Notes: generated from the sequence alone by a model not told the origin. Numbered from the stretch's first letter, positions 33,821-45,292 are shown. The stretch is 64,000 nt of DNA from Tricholoma matsutake (GCA_026075535.2 AP026538.1:12462001-12526000); one strand, 5' to 3'. A program made the numbers and translations.

Positions 33821-34995
33821 TACAGTTGCACCAGAGTCGACAATAAAAGGATGCTCATCCAGTGAAAGGTGAGATTGACGGGTCTGAGTAAGTGGTTTGA
33901 TGGTGAATGTGCCATCATTATGCATGGATGTATGTTGGTTCCAGTTGAGAGTCGTAGATGCCTCCTCCTCAACAACAATCCATCCCTTGTATTCAACCTC
34001 TTCTATGGAAGCAGTGGGAAGGGGATCACATGCAAGGCCAGCAAATTCCAGGCGGGAGGCGATGGGTGCAGGGGATTCAGAATTGACCATGACCGTGAAG
34101 GCATGTCTATTGACATCCTTTACCATAATTGGGATCCTGGAACTAGCAGTACCTGGTGCTTTCTTCTCGAGCACCAGCTTCCGTGTGGCTTTGGATTCAT
34201 CAATGGTCTTCCCAGCCATACCGCCTCCAGGCTTGATGCAGTACTCTGTAGTATGCCCAGTTTTTTACAGACAGGATTCCCACAAGTGGGTGCATTAGGC
34301 GCTTTGTTTAGTTTGGTCCAAGCAGTAAGTGCAATGGTGGAGCGAGAATCATGATGCTGGTCATTCTCAAGGAGAGACTGTTCATTCTCCAGGAACATGT
34401 GGATGTCCTTTGACCCATATGGGGAACTGGCAGTCGAGGCAGCGATGTCGCAGGATATAATGGATCGTGCATGTGGGAAGTTGTCGCTAAGGGAATTAAG
34501 GAGGGCAATACAACAGAGTAGGTCGGCTTTTATGTCCCCCATGGCAAAAGCGCATTCAATGAGAGTGCAAATCCTTTCCGCTGTTTTGGGGAGTGGCACA
34601 TCCTTTGAGCACTGGATGGAAAGTGCTTGCTGGAGCAATTGGACCTGGCAGACTGGGCCTTCCTTCTGATGATGATCTTGGAGAGTTTTCCAATTTACAT
34701 CAGGGCCCTTCTTGATATCAAGGAATAGGTGCTCGGATGGGGAAACACTGGAAGCAAGAAAGGTGTACATGAGACATGAGTTAGCCACCCAGTTCACAAG
34801 AGCACGGGTTTCTGTAGATGTAGGTGGGGTAATATCACCGGTCACATATTCATAGAGTCCATTCAGCGAGAGGGCGATTGTGATTTCCTCACACCATTCT
34901 TTGTAATTAGACTTAAGTTTGTCCAACTTTCCCCCTGAGTACTGAACTGACAACTTGATGAGAGAAATAGAAGGTGGGTTTGTTTCCACAACCAT
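33821..34995 (-). pseudogene. Copia-1 gag and start of protease
   Basis: Starts MVVETNPPSISLIKLS at 34995. Gag region LKSNYKEWCEEITIAL, ending in the knuckle CGNPVCKK then GHTTEYC (C-x4-C-x3-GH-x4-C as found in fungal Copia). The frame shifts by one base inside an A-run in the knuckle (about 34262). It continues through IEEVEYKGWIVVEE to the protease active site FIVDSGATVHIS, where E2 is inserted. Apart from the slip the frame is open. Confidence 0.88.
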
Positions 34996-35202
34996 AGTGT
35001 AGAAAGCAGCAGTGGTAATGGCAGGTGAGCGTCCAGTAGGGTGATGTCAAAGAAGACAAAGGGGAGGGAGATGGGTCAGGTAGTCTGATCCCATTAAGTT
35101 GTGATCCAAGATCTAAGTGATCTAGGGGTCCAATCAAAAATGGCATAGGTAAACGCTGAGTGGCTAGGAGATTTTCTACCATCGTCTAAATGCGATGGGA
35201 GT

Positions 35203-35213
35203 GGCCCATAACC
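35203..35213 (-). promoter_or_regulatory. Copia-1 primer binding site
   Basis: ggcccataacc (plus strand) abuts the 5' LTR. The bases match the anticodon arm (CAU) of initiator tRNA-Met, the half-tRNA primer known for Drosophila copia. The same 11 bases abut the Copia-2 LTR. Confidence 0.7.
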
Positions 35214-35574
35214 TGTAGAAAATCAACCTAGTACAACAAGAGTGAACTCAGTCTCTGTATAAGTGACTGTATTAGTACTGTACCTAGTACAACAAGAGTG
35301 AACTATAAGTACAGTAAGTAATCGATCACTACTAAATAATAAGTCGTTACTCACCTCAGTCTCTGTATAAGTGACTGAGGTGATCTGGTATCCGTCTACT
35401 GTATATATACGAGTCAGGTTAGATAAAGAAGAATGGTATAAAGGTATCCGTGACACAGATACAAACATGCGCATCAAAGGGATGCACTAAATATAGGACA
35501 CACATCAATTAATGTGCCAAGATCTGTATTTGGCAATACAGCATTTGCATGTGCTGATGGTGTCATTCTCAACA
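35214..35574 (-). repeat. Copia-1 5' LTR
   Basis: 361 bp, TG..CA ended. The following GTGCA matches the base run before the 3' LTR. It keeps CG at most sites where the 3' LTR has TG or CA. Confidence 0.93.
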
Positions 35575-35633
35575 GTGCACAGTACCGGTGTTTTATTACA
35601 ATGACATTGTAATAGATATCTAATAGATGTAGT

Positions 35634-35860
35634 ATATAATATTGTTAATGATTGTTAATGATTGTAGATGGTACCACAACCAATTGTAATATATTGTTAA
35701 TGGTACTGGCAGGCATTGTTAATCATTGTAAATGGTACTGGCACCCATTGTAATATATTGTTAATCATTGTAAATAGTGCTGGGGCCCATTGTTAATCAT
35801 TGTAAATGGTACTGGGGCCTATTGCTAATTGTAAATAATATTGTTAACTGAACATCAGTC
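35634..35860. repeat. AT-rich degenerate tandem repeat
   Basis: Recurring attgttaat(c/g)attgtaaatggtactgg(c/g)(a/g)ccc units of roughly 45 bp, about five copies with indels. They lie just after the true 3' end of the gene interrupted by Copia-1. Confidence 0.6.
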
Positions 35861-36462
35861 ATCTAATTCAAATGGATCATAATTTTCATCCTTTTCAAGT
35901 TCAGTCACAATACAGCTCACATGGCATATGGTAGTGCAACATTTCAGATTTCACCTCCCACTGGTTTAATATGGAGTAATAACAGCTGTGCATATGGTTC
36001 TGTATTTACTATACATCAGGAAGATGACATTTTAGTTTTCAGATTTCAGTTGGTTTTCACACATTTCCAGGTTTTTGAATACTTGGAAACTTGGAAACTC
36101 AGAAACTTACTATAATAAGCATTTTTTCTTGGGTGCACTTTGTTTCTAGAGGTTTCATACAGTTTCAGAGGTTTCCAGATAATGCTTGCTAGTGAGGTTT
36201 CCAGAAAAAGTGACTTAAGTTTCCAGGTATTCAAGGATCCAAGGTTTTCTGATGTTTTTCAAGGTTTTTGAGGTTGAGAAACCTCTGGAAATATTTTTGT
36301 CAACTTACTGATATATTATACTCACTTTGGAGGAATAATCCAACACACTGGAAACAATCCTTTTGTAGCATGAACTGTAACTTGCTAGAAGAGATCTGTA
36401 ATTGATTTAATGATCACTCTTATAATCAAACTTCATTAGAATCTGTTAGAGACACATTTAGA
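35861..36462. other. No gene; tttccag-rich repeat debris
   Basis: Between 36060 and 36290 the motifs ggtttccag, ggaaacttgg and ctggaaa recur on both strands, suggesting a degraded inverted-repeat element. No coding frame is seen. Confidence 0.35.
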
Positions 36463-37440
36463 ATGGCTTTAGATGATTTACAATTGGCTGGCCTACACTG
36501 GGGCAGATATACATCTGTGGTCAGGCTCTTAGAGTACATGTTTAAAGCACCTACAGAGATGGTGTCTTCCCAGCTTACCTGCAGGGAGGGACATTCTATG
36601 ATCCATAGCCAATACCACTCTATTTGTTCATATGTTTTATCTGCTGGCACAAATCCTTATGTATCATTGCAATGTCATGGCTTGCCACCAACTCATTATC
36701 CAGGCCAACCCACACCATGCAGAAGAAGTCCATAGACAACTCTTGGCCTTGCCCATCAATGCTTCAACAGATTATCCTCTACCATGAACAGAGCAAGGCT
36801 GTGATGAAAACTTATGAAGGATAGAAGAGTTTTGCAGGAGAGAGCTGACTGACTTTGACGAGTGCATCCTTCATCCATTGTCAGTGATGTATCAGTGTCA
36901 ATTCCTATAGTCACTTCAAAATCTTTTATGTTGCACTTGGTGCTGTCTTGCTTCTTGGAAAGGAAGAAGGCCTTGATTATCTTGACAAAGCCTGTGCCTT
37001 TGGGATTGTAAGTGATGAAATGATGTGAGTGGCCTTGACTGCAAAGAACTTCATACTTATTGTGGCTCATCCTTCTACCTCATACCTCAGTAAAAAATAC
37101 TATTCTGCCGAAACACAAGCAATACAGGATTCATTCAGTCCTCACACTCCAGAATGGGCCACCAAGATCAATCAGGAGGTTGCAGTTAACCTCCTGAGCA
37201 CAGACCATATGTTGACACCAGAATGCCTCATGGTGTTGGTCTGGATGGGAGCCATGCATTGCGGTGGGAGGTGATTAGGGCATAGAAGGAAGACAATGGT
37301 GACCACATTCAATGTTCAGGTGGGAACAATAGAGTCAATGGCCTTCAACAACTTGGAGAGGATTAGTGTTGCCATGACTCAGCTAAAAGTTGACTTGAAA
37401 GCCAAAGTTGGTCACATGCTGGTGCAAGTCATGCGCCACT
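36463..37440 (+). pseudogene. Unrecognised coding remnant
   Basis: Two open stretches, 36463-36735 (LAGLHWGRYTSVVRLLEYMF) and 37029-37274 (TPEWATKINQEVAVNLLS), separated by stops. A third readable piece near 37370 has LERISVAMTQLKVDLKAKVG. The order and composition suggest a decayed protein, perhaps transposon-derived. I do not recognise it. Confidence 0.25.
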
Positions 37441-37510
37441 TTCTGATGGAAACAGCTGGTTGATTTGGTCACAACTCGACTTGAGTCAGGACTTGAAGTT
37501 GACTCACATC

Positions 37511-40302
37511 ATGGTTGCCACTCCCCCAAATACAACTTTGCCACTTCCCCAGTCAACTCCGATCAAGATCGATAGTTCCACAACACTTCCCTTTACTACC
37601 CATAACAAATATCGTATAGAATCATGTACCGCGATGGCAGTGGAGATGGAGAAATATCTTGTTGGCCCAATGCCCGTCCAACAGTTTCTGGATGCTTTCT
37701 TTCCAGTCAAGAAACTCCCCCATCTTTCTAATATTCCTCGATTCAAACACAGCAACTATAAGGGCAACCTAAGCCTCTAGCAAAGGGAAATCCGAAGTTA
37801 AAATTATACTACATAATACAGGCATTGGGGACACACCTAGCAAAGGGAAATCCGAAGAGAAAACTCTAAGGATCCCCTTGCTGATGCCCAGTATATGTGA
37901 AGATGACAAAAATCAAATATAACCTAAAAATAGAAAAAGGCGGAGATAGGCAGATCAAGGCCGCCGAATGACATCATACCAAGGGGTATGTGTCGGAAGG
38001 GGTACTCCGCCTCTAAATATAAAAGTGTCAACATGTACAAACATGATAGCAAGGGAAAATTAGTAATAAAATCCGGAAAAATCATAGAAAATGAAGAATA
38101 GAAGGAAATGAGGTGGGGAAAAATATAGGACAAACATAAAAAATAGGAAAAACACACAGGGCACCCCCCTAGTCCCCTTACAGCAACTATAATACTACCA
38201 TTCAAGCTAAATCAGAAATAAACGCATACGACCCCCTCGTGAGTTTCAGCTACCTAATAACTTGCTTGTTCTCTCACAACTTTTTTCTTCAAGGTAAAAT
38301 CAACTCAAGTATTTGCTCCTAAACTCAAAATTGTCAATTCATCCGATATCCCTGATCATAATCCTCAACTCAATTTTCTGTTCAAGATCAAACCTGATAT
38401 CTCTGTCTATTTCATCGACTCATTCCCTGGGGTGGTGACCGATTCTTCGAAAGTAGAGATGTTCCTTGAGTCCAAGTGGAAATCCAGTGATGATCTGTTC
38501 CATGATGTGTATGATGTAGAACATCCGCATGACAAGGATGGCAAGACTGTTAAGTCATTCCTTCACGACACAAAAGCAGCTAAAGACACTCTAGGGCAGA
38601 TTACTGCTTATGCTGCTGCTCAACTTGGCTCCCAATTTTGTACCCATATCTATTCTGTCCTTATTGTAAAGGATACAGCAAGGATACTTCGATGGGACAG
38701 ATCTGGCACACTTGTGACTGAAGCTATCAAATACAATAAATCTCATTATCTCGCTGAATTTTTCCATCGCTACTCAGAAGCCTCACCAGAGATGCGTGGT
38801 ATTGATAAGTCTGTAATGGATCCAGCACCGGCTGAAGCAGTCATGGCTAGGCAAGCCTTGAACCTGGACAACACGGTCCCCCTGGTCAAGCTTCCAATCC
38901 CTAACATGGATGGCTCTCCACTCTATTATATTGCAGCTAGCCCTCGGGTGACCCCCTATACCCCACCAGGCCATGCTACCCATGGATTCCCAGCATACGA
39001 CATCTCATGATGCATGCCAGTGTTCATGAAGGATTTATGGAATGTGGATGTACCAGATATATGGGCGAAGGGTTGTATATAATACATTGAAGGCAGCCAG
39101 TGTTCGCCATGTTCTGGACTGTCTGTCATCAGGAGATATCTTGACAACCTGGTACCACACTACAGACACATGTAAGTACTTAGTATATCAATGCACCATG
39201 GGCCTGCTATTTGACTGCGCATTTTGTTCCTCATCAACACTATCATCTCACTTTGGATGTCATTGGGCGTTCCCTGACAACATTTCAATCTTCTTATGAA
39301 ATGGTATCTGTTGTGCATGATGCGATTATAGGTAAGCTTTTGTGATGCAGCTGAGAGGCAGAAGCTTACTATGCATGCATTTTAGCACTTATTGATACTT
39401 ATAGAGCCGGGTTCTTGCATCGCAACTTTAGTCCTGGCAACATCATCATCACCGTGGATGGCAAGGGACTGCTCATCGATTGGGATTTGTCAAAACTTTT
39501 GGCTGGGAAGTCAGAAACTCCTAGGTGCAACACGAACTGTGCATGCCAAATTCCAACTTTTTGTATTGTGATTCTGACTAACACTGCTCTCTAGGGTACC
39601 TGGCAATTTATGTCTGCCAGATTAGTTGCTCAACTGGATGGGGTGCACAGCTTCCAGGATGATCTCAAGTTGACAATCTATGTGTTGCTATGGCTGATCT
39701 TGATGTATTCTGAGACATCTGATAGAGATCGGGTGCCAACATTTTTGTCTGGTGTCCTTGATCCTCAACCTCACAGAGAGACTGGTGGATTTAACAAGGC
39801 AGACTTTCTCAAGGCATGGACATTTTTGTAACAAATCAATTTTTCTGGCCAACACGCCCTTCATCATCTTATCAATCAGCTGGGTGACCTATTTGTGGTC
39901 CAATATGAGGACAAGCCCACTGCAGCCCAAGAGACTATAGCCGATGTCTTAAAGAAGGTGATGGCAGCTGACCTGGATAACACCGAGATTGCAAAGGCAC
40001 ATAAGGCAACCTTCTCTTACTCATATTGGACACAGATGGATGCACTGAATGACCACCAGCATACAATCCAACTCTTTGAAGTCGCGCTCCAAGATTCTGC
40101 TTCATGGCCAGTGAATGATATTGCAGTGAAGCAGGAGTTCCAAACCAAGACACCGTTACCTCATCCTGTGATCAAGACTGGATGGGATATGACATTTTTT
40201 GTTGTTGGATTAGACAAGGGTGATGATGTAGAGATGGATGAAATGACGTGGTCAGATGGTGGTGGTTCTGAGTGGTCTGACCAGATGACGGTGGCTGAAT
40301 GA
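37511..40302 (+). pseudogene. FunK1-type (fungal-specific) protein kinase, broken
   Basis: Start MVATPPNTTLPLPQ at 37511. The N-terminal region runs to FKHSNY, is interrupted by a 418-bp insert, and resumes at TTIQAKSEINAYDPL. An intron follows (about 38241-38293), then VFAPKLKIV and QITAYAAAQLGSQFCTHIYS with ILRWDRSGTLV, the hallmark of the fungal-type kinase domain (PF17667). Downstream are FLHRNFSPGNIIITV, LLIDWDLSK and GTWQFMSARLV. The catalytic loop has HRN where the family has HRD. Stops fall near 39010, 39080 and 39300 outside obvious introns, so it is probably dead. The C-terminal part (39895-40302) is open. The family's cellular role is poorly known. Confidence 0.8.
37762..38192. mobile_element. 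418-bp insertion with 13-bp direct repeats in the kinase gene
   Basis: acagcaactataa occurs at 37749-37761 and 38180-38192. Deleting one copy plus 37762-38179 restores the kinase reading. The insert contains ctagcaaagggaaatccgaa twice (near 37775 and 37837). It shows no terminal inverted repeat, no poly-A tail and no gene. A 13-bp duplication would fit an LINE-mobilised element, but the type is open. Confidence 0.6.
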
Positions 40303-40726
40303 CAGTGAGGTTAGTAATAGCTCTCTTCTTCGAGATGTGTAATTCTGATTTTATGCTCAGGAGTGAGTAAGCTATCGCTCGCTGAACAGCAACAGTCAGT
40401 AACCTTCATCAGATGATTATACTTGAGCTTTGGTTATGAGTCTTATGACAATACCCATCTTTTCTTTGAGTGTTGGCCATTATCCTTCCCTGACGTAGTG
40501 ATTATTCATTGTGACATCATTGACTGCCAGTCTGTGATCTTCAGAGCCTCGAGGTTTCTTGTCCCATCCTTGTCACGATTTATCTTCAGATTCTGTATTA
40601 TTGTTGATTCCTACATACCTGTTTTGAATATAATTACTCTGACTACTGGATTTGTTTACAGCCTTGGAGTGTTGTAATAAGAAGGTGGTTCAATTCATGA
40701 CTCTTCTTGCAAGAAATTGAGCCCTA
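40303..40726. other. No gene recognised
   Basis: Spacer between the kinase and the hAT fragment. The single open frame (40423-40677) has no coding signature. Confidence 0.35.
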
Positions 40727-41652
40727 CAATGGCAACGCATCAGAATTGTCCAGCTACACAAGTATGCCCACAACCTAACACAGTTACTGACCAACGAACT
40801 GACACTACAAACAGTCAAACACATGCTCTCATACTACCCGACAACCTGATGAAGCTAATGCTCCCGAGGATGGTGAATTATTTGATCTCAATGTCTCTGG
40901 TAGCGAGAGTGATGGGCCTGTCCCGCCAGCTCGTCAGCCTCGTAGACGAGCTCAAGATGCAACCGCTGGTGCTGGTGTCACTGAAGTGGATCAACACATC
41001 AACGACCTGATGCCAGTCCAAGATTCAAAGAAAGCTGCTGATACTCGTCACTTCTTCGAACAACAGGGTGACAGCAATGTTTGTAAAGTCTGCAAGTAGG
41101 TGCTTTTCACCGCTCTTGGTTTTTCTGATCGACTGAAGATCAGGTTGCTTATAGGAAGATCTATGATGACAACCCTGCAAGTCGGCCGAGTGGCAGATGC
41201 TACATATACTCAAAAGGAACATTGACTACATCACTTAGGCCTCACATCGAAAAATACCATTTGGAAGAGTATAAGAGGTTAGCAAAAGAGCATGGTTGCA
41301 AGATATTGCTGCCAGGGCTTGTTTCCCAAGCTCGGTTGGAGGCAACTGTGCCAGCTACACCAGATGAACAACCCAACAAATTTGATGAACATACCTTTCA
41401 CAAGTACCTGCTAAGGTTCATTGTGAACGATCAGGTATACGTCTTTCCCTCCTTTGCATCTGAGTAACTGTCTCATTTGAATCATTCCATGTTTCACAGT
41501 CCTTGAATGTCATAGAATGTCGTGAATTCAGGGCTTTGCTACTTCTCTTACAAAATGATCTAAAGGAAACAATGATTCCACACCATACCAAGCTGCGTGA
41601 GCTTATTGTCGAAGCATGGCAGCGCTATTTCAAAGTCCTGAAGAAGGATCTT
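40727..41652 (+). pseudogene. hAT transposase, N-terminal fragment with BED zinc finger
   Basis: Start near MATHQNCPATQVC. After a frame slip near 40850 it reads RHFFEQQGDSNVCKVC, an intron (41097-41159, gtaggt..tatag), KIYDDNPASRPSGRC and LRPHIEKYHLEEY, a BED-type zinc finger (CxxC..HxxxxH). Then FDEHTFHKYLLRFIVNDQ, an intron 41434-41501, and IECREFRALLLLL with IPHHTKLRELIVEAWQ, the conserved start of the fungal hAT core. The sequence breaks off after LKKDLE at 41652, where Copia-2 begins, so the catalytic domain is missing. Confidence 0.8.
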
Positions 41653-44075
41653 GAGGTACTCCAGGTCTTCCACGGTTCATCTCTCCTGTGTTTCATTCCG
41701 TTTTTGCTCTTGGGCACAATATTCCGAGTTGTATCATCAGAATCCATTACACCCATTGGCGGCATGCTACCTGCAGACTCCCCCTCACGAGTTAAATCGG
41801 GTGTAATTTCTATATTTTCGGGAGTTGGTTTTTCTGTAGGTGTAATATTCTGGAAGTTGCGTGAGGTAAGTACTTTGCGAGTTTCCGCATTGTAATATTT
41901 TACTGCCCCAGCACCATCATCATAGCCAACATATGCTTGGCGCCTTGATTTTGGTAGCATTTTTCTGGGTTTCTTTTGACCTTGTAGTAATATCCATACG
42001 TGGCTTCCAAACTCCCATAAATGTGTAAGAAAATCTCATCGTCCTCATAGCCAAAAGGATTTTGAAGGTGTTTATAATCGATATGAATTCCACACATCTT
42101 CCGCGGTTTGTCAATATCCATATCTTCCAGTGTTTCATTCCGTTTTTGCTTCTTGGGCACAAGATTCTGAGTTGTATCATCAGAATTGGTTACACCCAGC
42201 AGTAAATCGGGTGTAATTTCGATATGATCAGGAGTTAGTTTTTCTGTAGGTGTAATACTCTGGAAGTTGCACGAGGTAAGTACTTTGCGAGTTTCCACAT
42301 TGTAATATTTTACTGCCCCAGCACCATCATCGTAGCTGACATATGCTTTTTGGTAGCATTTTTCGGGGTTTCTTTTGACCTTGTAGTGGTATCCATATGT
42401 GGCTTCCAAACTCCCATAAATGTGATACATTGGGTTCTGTTTTGTGCCATCCTTCATAAGGTGTTGATTTCAGGAGATGTTTTGTAAATGATTGGTTATG
42501 AAGGTAAGTGGCATGTAAAACTGTGTATTCCCAAAGAAATTTGGGAAGTTGGTTGGCAGTTATCATGGCGCATGATAATTCAACAAGAGTTCAATTCATT
42601 CACTCTGTAACCCCATTCTGTGAAGGTGAGTATGGCGCAGTTAGTCTTACTTTTATACCGCGTTCATTGCACCATTTTTCCAACTTCTCGTTTACACAAG
42701 AGGTAGAGCAATATATTACCCTGGAGAATATGTTGGGAATAATAGGGAAAAAATACACTTTTTCCCTGGGGAAAAATAAAAGGAACCATCAGTAAAAAAA
42801 TTTTGTTTTTCCCACACTTTTCTCTTTGCTCTTGCTCAGCAAAAATAACTCATCCATTCCCGGGAGAAAATCAGGTGAAAATGGAGGGGAAATATATCTT
42901 TTTTTCCACATTTTCTCTATATCTGGTGAAAATAACATTTTTTCTCCTGACTTCCACAGTTTTTTCACCTAGAAACAGATTAGTTATTTTTCCACACAGA
43001 AATATGTGGGAAAATGACCTTTTTCCCCCTAATGTTCACAAGGTTTTCTCCTGGAAACAGATTAGTTGTTTTCCTGCAGCAACCAAAAGGACAAAGTGTG
43101 GAAAAATAACATATTTTTACTGATGGTTCCTTTTATTTTTCCCCAATGAAAAAGCGTCTTTTTCTCCCATTATTCCCAACATTTTCTCCAGGGTAATATA
43201 TTGCTCTGCCTCTTGTGTTACAAATTCTTTCCTCCAATCAATTTGGATCCCCTTCAGTTTTTGACCTTGAGTTATTAGATGTGTCAAATAATTTATTACT
43301 GCTTGTGTTGAGTCCAATTTCTCTTTTAAACACTGGACGGTTATGTAGTGTTTTGCATTGTCCACACATAACAAGTAATATTGATTTCCATTTATAGATT
43401 TGATCATGTATTTTTCCCATAAGTCAATATGCATCAATTCTCTGGGTTCGGTTTGTCACGTCAATATTTTAGGAAAGGGTTCTGTGTTGCTTTGCCTCGG
43501 TACATGCGATACAGTCTGGTTTAGGACTGTGTTTATCAATGTTAAATCTGTCGACCAAATTCCTATCCAATAATTTCTGCAGGCTGGAATACCCGACGTG
43601 CCCGAAGCGCCTGTGCCAAGTTTCCCAACTGGGTGCCACATCATTATTGATGAATGATTGGTGATCGGCGGCTTCTATTGTAAGCATCAGGTGTCAGTCG
43701 CATACAGTTAATTCCATCTTGTATAAGTGGTTGTTAACCTTCTTCCCTTGTGCTATTCTCTTCCCTCCTTAGTGACAAGGGTAATTCTTCCCTTTCCACT
43801 ATATATCTTCCCCCAGCTGCATCCCATCGCCCAAACAAAATCAAATTATTCTGTGTTCCAGGTATGTGGAGTATGTCCTCCAAGTGCAAAATATAATTGT
43901 GACCATTACATGTCGAAATTAATTCAACAGTTCCACGGCCCTCACTTTTTGCTTCTTTACCACCTACACCTGTTACGGAACATTTTTCCACAGGTGTGTA
44001 TGCAATAAAGGCTTCTCTTTGATGTGTAACATGCGAAGTTGTTGCTGAATCGGCTAACCAGTCATACCAGATCAA
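41653..44075 (-). pseudogene. Copia-2 protease, integrase and linker, broken
   Basis: Protease WLADSATTSHV (about 44065). GAG-pre-integrase WHRRFGHVGYSSL with CIACTEAK (43600-43480). Integrase IDLWEKYM, IQIDWRKEFV, then after the MITE NEKLEKWCNERG and APYSPSQNG followed by a stop. The linker VSYDDGAGAVKYYNVETRK occurs twice (about 42360-42140 and 41950-41660): a partial direct duplication of about 450 bp with diverged copies. Multiple frames are needed. Confidence 0.8.
42695..43217. mobile_element. 523-bp Tourist-like MITE with terminal inverted repeats of about 100 bp
   Basis: Ends CACAAGAGG(T/C)AGAGCAATAT, continuing as an inverted repeat to about 42797 and 43115 with few mismatches. Flanked by TTA (42692-42694, 43218-43220). 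Its removal restores the integrase codons F-V-N-E-K. The interior repeats tttttcccc and ggttttctcctggaaacag motifs. The TTA duplication suggests mobilisation by a Harbinger transposase. Its ends differ from those of the Harbinger at 29410. Confidence 0.9.
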
Positions 44076-45235
44076 TCACTTGTCATTTCCATCAAGGTTA
44101 CAGGCTTTGTATGTGTCAAAATGTAAAGTTCTTCATTTACTGGAAATGTGATCAATTCCTCCCCCACATTCAAATCTTCGGTACCTTTCTTTGATCCCTC
44201 TTTTTGCTTCTCTTTGTTCCTCTCTTTTCCCTTCTTTGTTCTCCAACAATCTCTTTCTTTATGTCCTATTTTTCCACAGTTCCAACATTTGTTACCGGCA
44301 TATTTGCAACATTTACTCGACCAATGTCCTGGTTGCTTACAATGTTTGCAATCAGGTTTGTTGGAGGATTTATGATTGATGCGCTCTTCCAAAGTTTTGG
44401 TAGTTCCACTATTCTTCTGGGTATTAACCAGGTTTGTGCTAGAACTATTAGTATACTTGTTATGTGAGCATGTCAGATGAATTTTATATTCCTCCCATAA
44501 TAAACCAATAAAGGAATCTGAGGACATTCTCCGTTTGGGGTCCGGATCATTGGGATCATTGGCATTCCCATTATAGGGTTCGACGTAAGTCTGCCAAGAC
44601 AAAGGTAAAGATGCCGAAATAATCGCTTTGAAGCACGTGTACAAAACATGGAATTCTGTGTTGGGGAATTTATTGATGCCATCACAATATGATTTAAGCA
44701 TGTCAAGGTGCTTTGGGAGATCATCCACTTCTTGTATCTTGGTCTCATATAACAGGCACTGTATATGATTTACTGTTTGATGTGCCTTATTCTTGTGAGT
44801 GACCGTAAGCACTGAATACATTGCTTCAGCTGATGTTTTCAATCCGATGTGATTCATTTGAGAGGAGGTGACATTATGCATGATTACTTGTTGCGCCCAA
44901 GAGTCATTCTTGTCCCAGTTATTTGTGTTAATGGGATCTTTGGTTTCATCTGGTCGTTTCACACTGCCAGTAGTAAATCCAGTTATATCACAATTGATAA
45001 ATACCCTTTTCATTCTCTCCTTCCATTGGTGCCAATTCTTGTCCGCTAAGTGATCGCATTCGGTGATTCTGTTCACATTTGAATATTCTTTCATCTGAAT
45101 TAATTCGATTACTGGTTGAGCTACTGTCTGTTGCCATTGTCGAGAGGCATTAGAGGTGTAAACTCTGCTGGCTTGAATAGGGGTTGAGGGTGCGTCTTCC
45201 TCAGGCTCTTCCAGTTCAACGAGGTGATCTGACAT
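44072..45235 (-). CDS. Copia-2 gag
   Basis: 387 residues starting MSDHLVELEEPEED. Central gag helices include NWHQWKERMKRVFI, SSQMNHIGLKTSAEAMY and QVNHI-like TVNHIQCLLYETKIQ. Two zinc knuckles lie near residues 305-340: CKHCKQPGHWSSKC and CWNCGKIGHKERDC. A Lys/Glu-rich stretch follows. The frame is intact and ends at the junction with the protease region. The role is assembly of cytoplasmic virus-like particles. Confidence 0.92.
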   Translation of the reverse strand: MSDHLVELEEPEEDAPSTPIQASRVYTSNASRQWQQTVAQPVIELIQMKEYSNVNRITECDHLADKNWHQWKERMKRVFINCDITGFTTGSVKRPDETKDPINTNNWDKNDSWAQQVIMHNVTSSQMNHIGLKTSAEAMYSVLTVTHKNKAHQTVNHIQCLLYETKIQEVDDLPKHLDMLKSYCDGINKFPNTEFHVLYTCFKAIISASLPLSWQTYVEPYNGNANDPNDPDPKRRMSSDSFIGLLWEEYKIHLTCSHNKYTNSSSTNLVNTQKNSGTTKTLEERINHKSSNKPDCKHCKQPGHWSSKCCKYAGNKCWNCGKIGHKERDCWRTKKGKERNKEKQKEGSKKGTEDLNVGEELITFPVNEELYILTHTKPVTLMEMTSD

Positions 45236-45281
45236 AGTATGTCCAAGTCTAGAATGAGTTATTTAAAATGAAAAAGGCCAG

Positions 45282-45292
45282 GGCCCATAACC
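45282..45292 (-). promoter_or_regulatory. Copia-2 primer binding site
   Basis: ggcccataacc directly abuts the LTR, identical to Copia-1, again matching an initiator-Met anticodon arm. Confidence 0.65.

Larger units (their letters stand above)
16560..35574 (-). mobile_element. Copia-1: Ty1/copia retrotransposon, complete outline, with nested insertions
   Basis: 361-bp LTRs (16560-16920 and 35214-35574; TG..CA ends) flanked by GTGCA (16555-16559 and 35575-35579), which proves a single element 19 kb long as it stands. Gene order on the minus strand is gag, protease, integrase, reverse transcriptase, RNase H. Insertions are the E2/Harbinger block after DSGATVHIS of the protease, and a solo-LTR-like element carrying Gypsy-1 within RNase H. 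Across both sites the protein reading resumes in frame. The LTRs differ at few positions, largely CG versus TG/CA. Confidence 0.9.

Noticed and set aside
41653..41895. Continuation of the hAT transposase into 41895
   Set aside because: After 41652 the plus-strand reading is antisense to the Copia-2 linker, which is clearly the real origin of that sequence.
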